From: Apricaphanius iberus
Lineage: Eukaryota > Chordata > Actinopteri > Cyprinodontiformes > Aphaniidae
Length of the DNA: 64,000 nucleotides
Assembly (NCBI GenBank): GCA_028564705.1
Contig: JAPXFQ010000176.1
Location: forward strand, 248,001-312,000
Direction of reading: 5' to 3'
The notes below the pieces were generated by a model. That model worked only from the letters and a program-made list of their open reading frames with translations, was not told the DNA's origin and did no database searches. Positions 43,401 through 55,299 of the stretch are shown piece by piece; the first letter of the stretch is position 1; each line of letters starts with the position of its first letter. Both the position numbers and the translations under genes were made by a program.

Positions 43401-46400
43401 GAGATGGGGATTTAAACAATTTTTTGGGAGTTACATCAATATATTACTTTTTAAAAGAAACAGTAATATAATGCATTACATATACAAAGTACAGCCTTTG
43501 GTTTCTCAGTACAATTTCAATAAGTTGACTAACAATACACTTCAAATGTTTTTAGTCTGAGAGTAAGCCGATGAATTCTGTTTAACTTCTGAAGGCAGAT
43601 GCTTATTTAAAACCGTCAGAGGGAAATAATGCATGCTACACTTTTCTGATTTCTGTTAATAAAAAATGTTATGAGGGTTCAAAAAACAACTGTGATCAAT
43701 TGTTTTACGGTACAGTTTGTAATGTAGTTTTGAAAATGATGCGCTTCTCATAAGACCCTGCAAAAAAAAATGACAATAGTGGTCTATCAACTAAGTCTAA
43801 AAAACAGATTTCTCTTTAAGGTTTTCAGAAAGTTTATTCATCTCACTTGTTTCTAATTCCTGTTTTTGTACCAAAATGTCTGTTTGTTTTTTTAACGCTA
43901 AATCATAGTTGTTCTGCTTAACGAAACTCGTGCTTTGGACTTCCTGTTAAATTCTCACACTAAATATTTTGTCCTTTGAACTTTCAGTATACTGTAAACA
44001 CAGATAAGTTGAATCTATTTTAAAAAAAACTAAGGTAACTCGTTGCCTTTATTTTTTTAAGTAATGAAGCATTAGTTCAATGAGTGCAGTGAAGTAGTTG
44101 TCCCCCTAATGGATTTGAAAATGTTTAATTTAAACAATTGAGCAACAATTTAATTAACTCATCTTGTTAAGTAAGCCGTTCTCCATTACTAAATGCAATT
44201 CACTGTATATTCTAACTCACCAAGCTTAACTTTTGTAGTTCTTAAAAATCCAAATATATCTTTCATTCAATAGAGGCATAAAATTAATACACACAACAGA
44301 TATTTATTGAACATATATTTTTTCAAGAACAAAAATCAATATTTTACAATACTGAACCGTCTGAAATGTTGTGGATAAACTCAGCCCATCAGAACTTTGG
44401 AATCTTTAAATTTACTAATTCATCTAGAACCACACGCTCCCCCTTTCTTTAGATTTGTCTTACATATGTTCAAAAGTATCTGTTGAACAAAATCACAAGT
44501 GTTCATGTCACTTTGGATAGTTGAGATGCAGAGCTTAGAAGTCCAAATGCAATGTACATGGTCTGGGGCAGGTTCTCAACATCCATCACGATATTTCCCT
44601 CCTAGGTGATTCCCACTGAGGAGAAGGGGCGGCATGCATGGAAAAATGTTTTCCTATGGAATAATAATATGGATGGTAGGTAGAGATGAGGGAAGCTACA
44701 GATTGAAGTAGAGAAAACAGAAGTAAAGTTGCAGGAAAATAAGGAAGATGTTAAACAAGTGGAAGGAATGGGAGGAGAAATGAGAGGAGGTAAAAAAAGA
44801 ATAAAAGCCCCTCACAACGCAGGCCTTAAAAAAGGTGGGTGGATGATCTCCAGGAATGACAGGTGGAAATCTGAACTCCATCATATTTAAACCCTGATGG
44901 AAGGAGACAGGAGATCACACGATGAAAACAGGGTCCGTGTCATTCTGAACACTATGTATGAATACAGTAATAAAAAAATACAACCATTATGTAATGGAAA
45001 AAACCCAGTGCTTCACATTATTTTTACAGAGAGCAATTACATGCTTCATTATACAATATATACCTGACAAAACCAGATAATGCAATCGGTGGTAAGGGAT
45101 TAATGTTAGAAAATATTTTAACAAAATGTAACTATTGAAATTAGGCTAAATAAAGATCAGGAAAGCATCTACAAACAGCATACCTCACATTCCCGGTACA
45201 TTCTTATAAAATATGGGATTTTTCAACCTCGATCAATTAACCGACTGCATTCTTAGGTAGAAGGATAACAATTTAAATAAGCTAACCTTTGTTTGTTGCA
45301 TCTGGTCAGTCAACACCTACCCTGCTAAACATTTCTTTGCCTTAAATATTTCCATAAGCCAGTCTGGGACTTTGGTGGTCAAGGGCCTCATAGAACTCCT
45401 GTCTCAGGCTCCTAATAAGCACTCTGCTGCACTGTAGCAACACCTAAGACATATAAAAAAAACGTGTTCATGTGTAAAACGAGTTGATCTTTTTTTATGC
45501 ATTAACCCGGACCGCCACTTTACTCTTTAATACAATTTTGATGAGGTCCTTCAGGTGATATAAGATAAATAATTTAAAAAAACTGCCGGTCATGAAATAT
45601 TACTTTTTAGATTTTTTTTTGCTTTAGCCTGCAAACATAGAAAAGAGTGTGAAACTGTATTTAATTAATATGCAATTGATTTACTTCAACTTTAAAGGTC
45701 TCTTTTCTTCCCACCATATGTTCTACCAAGTTCTGCACCTTCTATAGCTTGTCTTTACTTGTTAGCTAAAGCAACAGTAAACAGTCTGTGACAGTAATTG
45801 CTGGCCAAACATCCAGTATCACCAGAGATTATCGGTGAACATGTAGCTAACATTAGCTGAGAAACTGTCAAGCAAATTGAGCTAACTTATTCAAATTATG
45901 TTATTTACATCAGTCGATTTGATACCAGTGTAGGTTTTAACTTACCATTTTGTGGCTGAATTCCGGTCATTCAGCTTCAAATGTTGGCTGGACAACTTGC
46001 CTGCTGGTTTCAACATTCCCTCTGCTCTGCCTCACTCAGTTTTGCTCTCATCAGTGCAGCTCTGTAAAACTGGTTTGAACCACAGTTTATTTAGAATTCC
46101 TAAGTAATGTAAAGAATAAACAGCTATTTAGTAATTTGGATTTAACATTTTTAAGTTGAATGAACATTTGGGTTTACAGTGTACCTTCTTTATGTGAAAG
46201 ATCTGAAACATGTGAAATGTTATTCAATCCAACTTCTTCCATTCAAAAATGTTTTTTTAGGGATGGTCTGAGAGTGTTAAGTAAAACCCCATTCCCCCCT
46301 CGAGGTGTCTGTGAACTGGTGAGTAAGGAGGGTGAAAGGTGGGGGCTGTGCATATCCCCCGCAAGCAATGCTACAGATTTAATATACAAATTGTAGACAA

Positions 46401-47589
46401 AGCGATAAAACATTTACCATACGAAGAAAGAAACCTAATGATTCAGGAAAAAGACCCAACAACAACAACAGCAGCAAATTTAAAGCTAAAGAAGAAAAGT
46501 AATAGACTCTTTGTTTTATTATAATTAAGATAGAAAACTTTTATATGTCCCCCAGTTAGGAAATTCTATTAAGACTGTTTTATTCCTACAGTGTTATGTT
46601 TTTGGTAGTCTATCATCTATATAAAACCGCTTTAGTTCTGGTTTAGGTAGACTTGATGGTACCTGGAACCTAGATAGCTCATAACAAACTGTTTTAAGAT
46701 GGAGAGAGCGCTCTCAGCTTGACAGAACAAAACTTTTCCGTCATACGTTCACAAATGTGAACATATGGATTTGGGTTAGAGTTGGGCCAGTTTAGTTTTC
46801 TTGTTAAACCCGCTAAATACTTACTCTTTTAATTTTTCCCCCCATCTTTGACAGTGAAAACACATTCTCTTTTATGAGTAAACAGTGTCAGGGGTCTGAA
46901 TTCGGTTATACACCCTTCCTCCTTTTTTTCTATCCGTCATTTCTTTTTTCCTATAGTTGCCATACTTTTTTATTATTTCTCATTAGCAATTTAGATTCAA
47001 ATTAATAGAAAGTTGAGACATCTCTGAATTTATGGATTTATATCTTAGTCTTAGTCCACTTTATTGTCAATCAAACCATACAAAAGTACATTACACAACA
47101 GACTGAAATTGCGTTTCTCCCGTACTACAAAGTGCGGTTTAAAACTAAACATTAGACTAAACATAATACAAATATATAGACGAATGATAATCAGTGACCT
47201 TACAGTAACCAAACTATCCTACTCATATGCATCAAGGGCAAAAGCGTTGTATGGATTGCGTGCGTCTTGCTGTGGGTTTAACAGGGGCAATGCGTTCTGC
47301 CGTGTGACCATCGTGTTGTTAGTGGGCTGAAAATGTATAGCCTGAAGGGTCTTAGGGCCTCCTAGCAAAGGTGAGCGATACTCATCAACCAGACTTATTC
47401 AGGCGCCGATATGTTGAACATACGGCCACGGGTCGTTCCCAGACGTAAGACCACCCCACCCAGCGATCGATGAGATGACGCCGGCAGGATATAACCAAAG
47501 GGTAAGAGCGTAACAAAGGAATGTTTGGGGAAAGTCTATATATGTTTGAGCGACGCACATCAACCAGACAAATTCAGGCGCAGATATGT
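40467..47589. other. Polinton-like element interior without recognised genes
   Basis: About 7.1 kb of AT-rich sequence with no ORF above 90 codons that resembles a known family. A possible polypurine tract followed by an LTR-like start is at 41539-41560 (AAGGGGGGAGAATTTTGTGA), and an AATAAAG signal is at about 43380, so part may be a captured LTR. A short ORF at 42726-42935 encodes a membrane-helix peptide. A CTTTATTGTCAAT ... TGAAATTGCGTTTCTCC segment at 47057-47128 is a reversed LINE tail. A minus-strand ORF at 40491-40673 has four spaced cysteines but no recognised fold. Confidence 0.5.
42726..42935 (+). CDS. Small single-span membrane peptide, hypothetical
   Basis: A 69-codon ORF. Residues about 24-60 are strongly hydrophobic (VFEYFVLFGAFAAILIVMFV and onwards), enough for one or two helices, followed by a short WCKSWHHE end. 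The reported first codon is not a strong start. Upstream sequence could be an LTR or intergenic. It could be chance. Confidence 0.2.
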   Translation: MFSFKEREAEGPLHDLQCARCIVGVSVFEYFVLFGAFAAILIVMFVLVVFTALFSVVTFICWCKSWHHE

Positions 47590-48033
47590 TTAACATATAC
47601 TGTCCCCAACCCTCTGAGCGTTATCTGATACTGGTTCTTGGCCAAATTGTTCATTATCAAACGACTCGATCAAGAACAGCCTTTTGTTGCATGGGGTTAA
47701 ATTGGGCATTACGAAACAACCGTTTGATGCGGAGCGTTCGTAGGGGGCTGTAACCCTGAGACGCCGAGTTGAGTGGAGGCCTCTTATAACCATGCACTGT
47801 TGTGTAAAAAAGAAGCTCGTCCTCATCCTCAGAACTAAACCTTGATTTCTCTTAAAGCATAGTTTTTTAGTGCTTTCTTTTTTTCCTAAAATAGAAAGAA
47901 CATTTCTTGCTGGTTCAAAATCACTCTCACTCGCCTTTTTGCATCCTTCTTTTTGAGAATAACACAAGTTCCTGGCATTGTAATACAAACTCTCTACAAT
48001 TCTACCTTCTTTCTCTGCAGAGGTACATAGCAA
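47590..48033 (-). CDS. Hypothetical protein near the right end of the Polinton-like element
   Basis: A 147-codon minus-strand ORF, the longest in the right third of the element. No family recognised. It is Arg/Lys/Ser-rich with scattered Cys and no membrane helix. The 3' part overlaps an imperfect direct repeat (about 47370-47425 versus 47551-47602) with ATCAACCAGAC and GATATGTT cores. Direction is towards the element centre. Confidence 0.3.
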   Translation of the reverse strand: MLCTSAEKEGRIVESLYYNARNLCYSQKEGCKKASESDFEPARNVLSILGKKESTKKLCFKRNQGLVLRMRTSFFFTQQCMVIRGLHSTRRLRVTAPYERSASNGCFVMPNLTPCNKRLFLIESFDNEQFGQEPVSDNAQRVGDSIC

Positions 48034-48195
48034 ACCTTTTTGCGGTTAGAAAAAGTCTAATTCTGTGTTTTTCTATAATTTAAACAAGCTTTCCATCACC
48101 GTGATATCTCTTTACTGCTGTCAAGTAGAGAATCGTGCATACACGGAGGAAGCGCGCTTTCAATATAAAAGCGGCGCAGGAAGTTATCGTACTGA

Positions 48196-48427
48196 AATTG
48201 TTTTTCACCGTATTTAAGAAGGTTAGCTCAAACATACATGCAGATAGTAGCTGTTTTTGTATAAAAGACCCAAACAGATGCATTTAAAGTTTTTAAAAGG
48301 TATGAATAGTTTGTTTTTCCCCGTATTTAAGAAGGTTAGCTCAAACATACATACAGATAGCAGCTGTTTTTGTATAAAAGCCCCAAACAGATGCGTTTAA
48401 AGTTTTTAAAAGGTATGAATAGTTTAA
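48196..48427. repeat. Tandem duplication of about 115 bp with TATA boxes
   Basis: Two near-identical copies (48196-48311 and 48312-48427) share GTATTTAAGAAGGTTAGCTC, GCTGTTTTTGTATAAAAG and GTTTAAAGTTTTTAAAAGG blocks. Each has a TATAAAAG that could act as a promoter TATA box on the plus strand. A 66-codon plus-strand ORF (48370-48570) starts just after the second TATA; no family recognised. Confidence 0.7.
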
Positions 48428-48701
48428 TTATCACGCATTGGGGAAATGTGTTTAAAGTTTTTGAGCTTAATCATAGTTTTTTACACGTCATGCTTGGAGA
48501 GATAGGTTTTAGGTGTGATTATAAAATAAACACATTATATGGAATGTTTAATTATAGAGATTACTTATAGAGTTTTTATTTAAAGAGCAAGAGTGTCACC
48601 TTTCAGCCCTGGATAGGAGAATTACTGCGCTTCCCTTCTGCTTTTACACGACCTGCTCCGACGCTTTTCTGAAGGAAAATGAATCTGGTGCTTTAGCAAA
48701 A

Positions 48702-49022
48702 GAAACACCGACTCCTCCTTTCCTACAAAACCACGCCTCAACGCCGGTTTGACGAGTGAGTTTGACAGAAAGTTTTGACCGCGGGTAACCCCAACCCCTC
48801 CCTACCCGGCGCCAGTTTGACGAGTGAGTTTGACAGAAAGTATTTTGCCCGCGGGGCCTAGCCCCTCCCTAATAGCTTATTTGACCTGTGAGTGACCTCT
48901 ACCCCTCCCCCAACCACCTGTTTAGCCTCAGGCGATGACCCCCCTTCTTTAATCGCCCCGCCCCCTTTTAATCCATCAAACTTCGATTAAAAAGTGACAG
49001 ATAATGGGTCCTTATTTCTTCT
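48702..49022 (-). repeat. Right terminal inverted repeat of the Polinton-like element
   Basis: Inverted partner of 37899-38220. Its outer end is GGTCCTTATTTCTTCT, followed by CACATA. Confidence 0.9.
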
Positions 49023-49394
49023 CACATAGACCATCCCTTTCAGACAGAGCAAACCTATAAATTAAAGCTGCAAGCAGCGTCTAGCGGCCCTCGCAGCTTA
49101 GCACCGCTCTGTCCTGTGTCGTAACCACCACACTCACGAATCACTGCCTGGATGCCATCTCAGCACTTGCAGCGAGCCTCATTATAAAATCTGTTTGGGA
49201 AAGTGTTTTAAAGGTTAGAATAGCAGCTTTAAACAAAAATGGCTGACTTCATGAGGGAATAGGATCCTTCATTCCAAAATGTTTTCAGGAGTCTTGATAA
49301 ACTAAATATGCTCTGAATTGAATAATCAAACCTGAAAACAGTGCTTGACAGGGGTTTTGTTATGATTCTAGGTGGCGCTATGCAGGTGTTAGGC

Positions 49395-50125
49395 CATCCA
49401 TCCATCCATCCATTTTCTTAACCGCTTAATCCTTAATGGGTCGCGGAGGGCTGGTGCCTATCTCCAGCTTTCAGAGAGGCGGGGTACACCCTGGACAGGT
49501 CGGCAGTTTTTAAGACCTGTCTGGGTAGGTGGTGAATGATTACATACAACATGGTAACTCCGGTCAGGGGTCAGAGATTCCTTGTAGTATCACCCAGAAG
49601 ATTGGTTTGGGGGTTGCTATTATTGATCCGTTGTGATCTGTGTGCCAATGGGGGAGATAGGCAATTAAAATTGCCATCTCAAAGAGGGATATACAGAAGA
49701 TAAGAGGAAGGATCCCAACTCATCAACGAGTTTCACAACGACCCCTACAGCTGCCAAAAAGACAACAGGGGTTGAAGAAGAACAACTCATAGACTCTTAT
49801 GTTTACATTTTCCATCCATATTCTTAACAGGTTAATCCTTAATGGGTCACGGGGGGGCTGGTGCCTATATCCAGCTGTCAACGGGCAAGAGGTGGGGGTC
49901 GCCAGTCCATCACAGGGTCACATAGAGACAGACAGGACAAACAACCATGCACACTCACACCTAAGGACAATTTGGAGAGACATCAATTAACCTGACAGTG
50001 GGAGGAAGCCGGAGTATGCAAAGGGAACCCACGCATGCACGGGGAGAACATGCAAACTGGGATATGAACCCACAACTTTCTTGCTGTAAGGCAACAGTAC
50101 TAACCCCTGCGCCACCGTGCAGCCC
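49395..50125. mobile_element. Common fish dispersed repeat, two partial copies
   Basis: Starts with CCATCCATCCATCCATCC and continues with AACCGCTTAATCCTTAATGG and GGGTACACCCTGGACAGG. After an unrelated 300 bp it restarts at about 49815 and runs through GTGGGAGGAAGCCGGAGTA and CACGGGGAGAACATGCAAAC to GCGCCACCGTGCAGCCC. This non-coding repeat is abundant in teleosts; its class is unclear to me. Confidence 0.7.
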
Positions 50126-51782
50126 GGTGTTAGGCCAATACCAACAAGTATTTCCATACATATGTGTTTAGGACAAGAGTAGAATGCATGTGGTTGGAGC
50201 AGATCAGATGATGTGTGTGGAAATTAGAGCCAAACGTATTTCCATGGCGTGATATGAGGATTCTCCATGCTGCTCTTTCTAAACATCTCAGCTCTGGACA
50301 AAAAAATTGAAGCAGCCTCACCAGTCACCGTCCAATGGGAGATTTAATTAGGTATAGCAAACCAAATAAATACTATTTTTACTGAAACATTGCCCTTCCT
50401 GTTGCACATTGCACAATTTGCTCAATTGTGTAAATTCTGTAACTTTCACAGCAAAAAATTACATTTCCTGTTCTGAGGGGGCGTGGCTTAAGTGATGTCA
50501 ATATTTGACAATATAGGATCGTCAGGGATGTGATGAACATCCGCCACAGAACGTTTCACCCTTCTGTGACTTTCGGAAGAGGATTTACAAGTGTTTGAAT
50601 ATTTTTGGCGAGTAGTCCAACTTTGAGGCCAGGTCACGCCCCTTCAACATAAAAAAAAGACTGAATTTTTTTGATAATGTTTGATCCCGTATGGGTGAAG
50701 GACATCTTGACCGGTGTTCAAGCTGATCGGTCAAAATTCCAGAGAGGAGTTAGATCAAATGTAGAGGCTGTAAACGACGAAAATGGTGTAAAAATCGCAC
50801 GTTCAAACCAAAATGGCCGACTTCCTGTTTATATGTCATGATGTTTTTGAGGGTTTTTAGTAGGTCTTGGGATGTTCTTAATGTGTGCCAAATGGCATTT
50901 CTCTATGATTAACGAACAATCCAGGGGGCACCACTGAGCCATTTCTTTTGCGATGTTTTTGGCACACTTATAATACGTAAATTTCATGCACGCCTGACGC
51001 AGCTGCCAGATATGGTGAGTTTTTGAATATGTTTAGGCCTCCAAAAAGCCAATTCATTTTATGGAAGAATAATAATTAACATTAGTGGAAAAATAGTCCC
51101 TTGCAGCTGCAAGCTGCTCGGGCCTAATAATAATAAATAAATAAAAACGTTCATGAGGGAATATGATCCTTCATCCCAGAATATTTTATGAAGTGTTGAG
51201 AAACTAAATATGTTCTAAATTGAAAGACCCAACCTGAAAACAGTGCTTGTTAGGGGTTTTGTTATGATTCCATGTGGCACTGTGCAGGTATTAGGCCAAT
51301 ACCACCTAATATTTCCATACATATGTTTTTAGGACAGGAGTAGAATGCATGTTGTTGAATTTGGAGCAGATCAGATGATGTGTGTGGATCTTAGAACCAA
51401 ACGTATTTCCATGGTGTGAGGATGAGGATTCGCCATGCTGCTACAGCCACACCCTCCTTCCAAACATCTCAGCTCTGGACAAAAAACATTATAGCCTCTT
51501 GTTAGATGAGTAAATGACTTCAATACAGTGTTCATTGGTGGTATGTGATGACAGCCCTGAAGTATGGTAGACCTGTGACGTTTAATGTGCAAGATAAAAG
51601 AGTTTGTAATTATGTGGTGAAAAAGTATGACTGTGGACAAGGCCACGCCCACATCCTGTGATAGAGCCAAATCCTTCGAGAAAAATCTTGTCCCCAAATC
51701 TTGTGAAGATACTCAGTCATTTGTAAGTGTGTAAGTCATGAATGGAAAGATTAGTTTTTTTCTCATGTGACATGTATATATA

Positions 51783-53380
51783 CACTACTGTTCAAAAGTT
51801 TGGGGTCACATTGAAATGTCCTTATTTTTGAAGGAAAAGCACTGTACTTTTCAATGAAGATAACTTTAAACTAGTCTTAACTTTAAAGAAACACACGCTA
51901 TACATTGCTAATGTGGTAAATGACTATTCTAGCTGCAAATGTTTGGTTTTTGGTGCAATATCTACATAGGTGTATAGAGGCCCATTTCCAGCAACTATCA
52001 CTCCAGTGTTCTAATGGTACAATGTGTTTGCTCATTGGCTCAGAAGGCTAATTGATGAGTAGAAAACCCTTGTGCAATCATGTTCACACATCTGAAAACA
52101 GTTTAGCTCGGTACAGAAGCTACAAAACTGACCTTCCCTTGAGCAGATTGAGTTTCTGGAGCATCACATTTGTGGGGTCAATTAAAAGAGAACTTTCATC
52201 TGAAACTCGACAGTCTATTCTTGTTCTTAGAAATGAAGGCTATTCCATGCGAGAAATTGCTAAGAAATTCAAGATTTCCCACAACGGTGTGTACTACTCC
52301 CTTCAGAGGACAGCACAAACAGGCTCTAACCAGAGTAGAAAAAGAAGTGGGAGGCCGCGTTGCACAACTGAGCAAGAAGATAAGTACATTAGAGTCTCTA
52401 GTTTGAGAAACAGACGCCTCACAGGTCCCCAACTGGCATCTTCATTAAATAGTACCCGCAAAACACCAGTGTCAACATCTACAGTGAAGAGGCGGCTGCG
52501 GGATTCTGGGCTTCAGGGCAGAGTGGCAAAGAAAAAGCCATATCTGAGACTGGCCAATAAAAGAAAAAGATTAAGATGGGCAAAAGAACACAGACATTAG
52601 ACAGAGGAAGACTGGAAAAAAGTGCTGTGGACGGATGAATCCAAGTTTGAGGTGTTTGGATCACAAAGAAGAACGTTTGTGAGACGCAGAACAACTGAAA
52701 AGATGCTGGAAGAATGCCTGACGCCATCTGTTAAGCATGGTGGAGGTAATGTGATGGTCTGGGGTTGCTTTGGTGCTGGTAAGGTGGGAGATTTGTACAG
52801 GGTAAAAGGGATTCTGAATAAGGAAGGCTATCACTCCATTTTGCAACGCCATGCCATACCCAGTAGACAGCGCTTGATTGGAGCATTTTTCATCCTACAA
52901 CAGGACAATGACCCAAAACACACCTCGAAATTGTGCAAGAACTATTTAGAGAAGAAGCAGGCAGCTGGTATTCTATCGGTAATGGAGTGGCCAGCGCAGT
53001 CACCAGATTTGAACCCCGTTGAGCTGTTGTGGGAGCAGCTTGACCGTATGGTACGCAAGAAGTGCCCATCCAACCAATCCAAATTGTGGGAGCTGCTTCT
53101 AGAAGCGTAGGGTGCAATTTCTCCAGATTACCTCAACAAATTAACAGCTAGAATGCCAAAGGTCTGCAATGCTGTAATTGCTGCAAATGGAAGATTCTTT
53201 GATGAAAGCAAAGTTTGATGTAAAAACAATCTTATTTCAAATAAAAATCATTATTTCTAACCTTGTCAATGTCTTGACGCTATTTTTTATTCATTTCACA
53301 ACGTATGGTGGTGAATAAGTGTGACTTTTCATGGAAAACACAAAATTGTTTGGGTGACCCCAAACTTTTGAACTGTAGTG
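51783..53380 (+). mobile_element. Tc1/mariner transposon, DD38E (Intruder-like), nearly complete
   Basis: Inverted ends: left CACTACTGTTCAAAAGTTTG then GGGTCAC, right the complement (GTGACCC, CAAACTTTTGAACTGTAGTG). TA lies on both sides, as expected. Length 1.6 kb is normal. The flanks join to restore the modular-repeat sequence CATGTATA / TAAGAAAATGGCAGC known from block 1 at about 25215-25240, so the insertion followed the block. Confidence 0.85.
52160..53218 (+). pseudogene. Tc1 DD38E transposase with two in-frame stops
   Basis: One frame runs from about 52160 to 53218, broken only by TAG codons at 52598-52600 and 53108-53110. N-terminal residues form two helix-turn-helix units (SMREIAKKFKISHNGVYYSL and TPVSTSTVKRRLRDSGL) separated by a GRPR hook, the DNA-binding domain of Tc1 enzymes. 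The catalytic set is complete: LWTDESKF (first Asp), QQDNDPKHTS (second Asp) and SPDLNPVELLW (Glu). I count 38 residues between the second Asp and Glu, against 34 in classical Tc1, which fits the DD38E Intruder family. The protein ends ANGRFFDESKV. Point mutations alone silenced it. Confidence 0.85.
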
Positions 53381-53599
53381 TATAAGAAAATGGCAGCTTT
53401 GATACAAAATGGCTGACTTTCTGTGATGTTTTGAAGTGGTTTCAAAATAATTTTTGGTCAAGGCAATCACAACCTACATATGCCTGCTGAATTTCAATTT
53501 CTTAGATAAAAGCAAAGCTGAAAGCTGATCATTTTAATACTCCTAGGGGGCGCTGTGCAGGAATTAGACCCCAACCAGGAAATAAATGCATGTATATCC

Positions 53600-54655
53600 C
53601 GAATGACAGTAATGGATTTAGAAGATAAAATATCATCAGCAATAGAAAATAAAAACGATTTTATTAATATTTTTATTGACTTAAAGAAAGCATTTCATGT
53701 CATTGATCATTCAAGGTCACCTCATAAATGACATCAGGCAGTTAAAGACGTTTCAGCTTCTACAAACAATGCTGATCCACTTCTACACTTCCATCATAAA
53801 GTCCCTCCTCACCTGGCCCATCACCGTCTGGTAAAAACTCTGACTGACACTTATGGACCATACAACTGTCACATGTGCTGCATAAACGCCGCCCCCACTC
53901 TTCACCGGAAATTTTAAGATTAACCGAACACTACCTCCTGCACTACATATGTAAATAAATAAATATGTGAACATATACATGTATATGTATATATGTACAT
54001 AACTTCTATTTATGGCTAAAAGTTTATTATGCTTACGCTTTTATTTCTCATGCTTATGTTAGTTTCTTGTTTTTATGTCAGCACCGTCAAATCACGACAA
54101 ATTCCTTATAATGTAAAATACTTGGCAATAAATCTGATTCTGACATTCATTATGGAGTGCCACAAGGGTCGGTCCTCGGACCTAAACTGTTCATATTATT
54201 TATTAATGACTTCATAAATGTATCTAATCTACTTGGTACAGTTTTATTTGCAGATGATACCACATTGTTTAATTCAGGATTAAATATACATGAAGTGTGA
54301 TAAACAGTGAAATGATTAAAGTTTAAAAATGGTTTGATATAAACAGACTGTCACTGAACCTGAACAAAACAAACTTTATACTGTTTAATAACAAAAATGC
54401 TGTGATTTATCTTTAAGACTAGACGGAATGGAAATTCAGAGTAAAAGAAACCAAATTTCTAGGAGTCATGTTTGATGAGGATCTCACTTGGCAATAACAT
54501 ATAAGTTATATGAAAGGGAAAGTTGCCAAAGCCATAGCAGTATTATATAATGTCAAGTTTCAACTAAATTCTTCTGGATTATTAACATTGTATCACTCAC
54601 TGGTTGAACCATATTTTATTTATTGTTTAGAAATTTGAGGAGCCACATGCAAAAC
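53600..54655 (+). mobile_element. LINE reverse transcriptase fragment, interrupted
   Basis: Before the interruption (53600-53715) the translation gives FIDLKKAF and a VIDHS end. After it (54147-54655) it resumes with YGVPQGSVLGPKLFILFIND, LFADDTTLF, RLSLNLNKTNFILF and FLGVMFDEDLTW. These are reverse transcriptase blocks of a CR1/L2-group LINE. Stops and frameshifts are frequent. Confidence 0.7.
53716..54146 (+). mobile_element. Second LINE 3' end nested in the first
   Basis: Begins with coding remnant LQTMLIHFYTSIIKSLLTWP, a conserved C-terminal block of another LINE family, and ends with TTGGCAATAAATCTGATTCT, a common fish LINE tail. It splits the reverse transcriptase described for 53600-54655. 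Confidence 0.7.
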
Positions 54656-55299
54656 CTTTACAGTTGTAGGGGGCGCTGTGGAGTAATTAGGCAACTTCCA
54701 CCAGATATGAGCCTGCATAATTCTCCGGGGATGGCTTTATTACCATCATGTCAAATCTGGTTAGGATTGGATAGTTTTTGTGGATATTAGTACCAAAGTT
54801 TGAGGTATGGCCACACCCCTTTAACATAATGGAAAAACTCAAACCTTTTATAAAATTTGATCCCCCATGCCTGAAGGCCATCTTGACCTATTTAGAAGCT
54901 TATCGGTTGAAACCTCTAGGAGGAGTTCGATCAAATTCGGAGGCTATAAATGTCAAAAACAGGATCAAAATGGCATATTTAAGCCAAGATGGCTTAGTTG
55001 CTGCAATGTTGGGACCATGATGTATTGAGGCTTTTTGGTAGGGCTCGGGAAGCTCTACAACTCTGCCAAATGGCATGTCTGTACAATGAAATAAGGTCAA
55101 TACCAAGGCCATTTTGAAAAATTCCGGGTGGCGCCACTGAGCCATTTCTTTTGCCATTTTTTTGAAACCCTTAAAATACGTAAATTTCACACACGCCTGA
55201 CGCCACGCCAAATATAGTGAGTTTTTAAATATGTTTCGGCCTCCAAAAAGCCAATTCATTTGACGGAAGAATAATAATAAGAAAAATTACAGTTACAAT

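Larger units (their letters stand above)
37899..49022 (+). mobile_element. Polinton/Maverick-like (adintovirus-related) element, 11,124 bp, core genes missing
   Basis: The ends are inverted repeats of about 320 bp. They start AGAAGAAATAAGGACCC and finish with the complement, giving AG...CT termini. CACATA lies immediately outside both ends (37893-37898 and 49023-49028), a perfect 6-bp target duplication as made by Polinton integrases. An N-terminal piece of a Polinton-type integrase is at 40197-40466. Intact Polintons are 15-20 kb and carry a protein-primed DNA polymerase, ATPase, protease and capsid genes; none of these was recognised. The left end has four small plus-strand ORFs in a row; the middle 7 kb is AT-rich and non-coding by eye. 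Confidence 0.85.

Noticed and set aside
33154..49022. A Teratorn-like fusion of piggyBac with a herpesvirus, suggested by piggyBac beside a large viral-like element
   Set aside because: The larger element has its own terminal repeats and 6-bp duplication and lies outside the piggyBac ends. No herpesvirus-type genes are seen, and the integrase fragment is Polinton-like.
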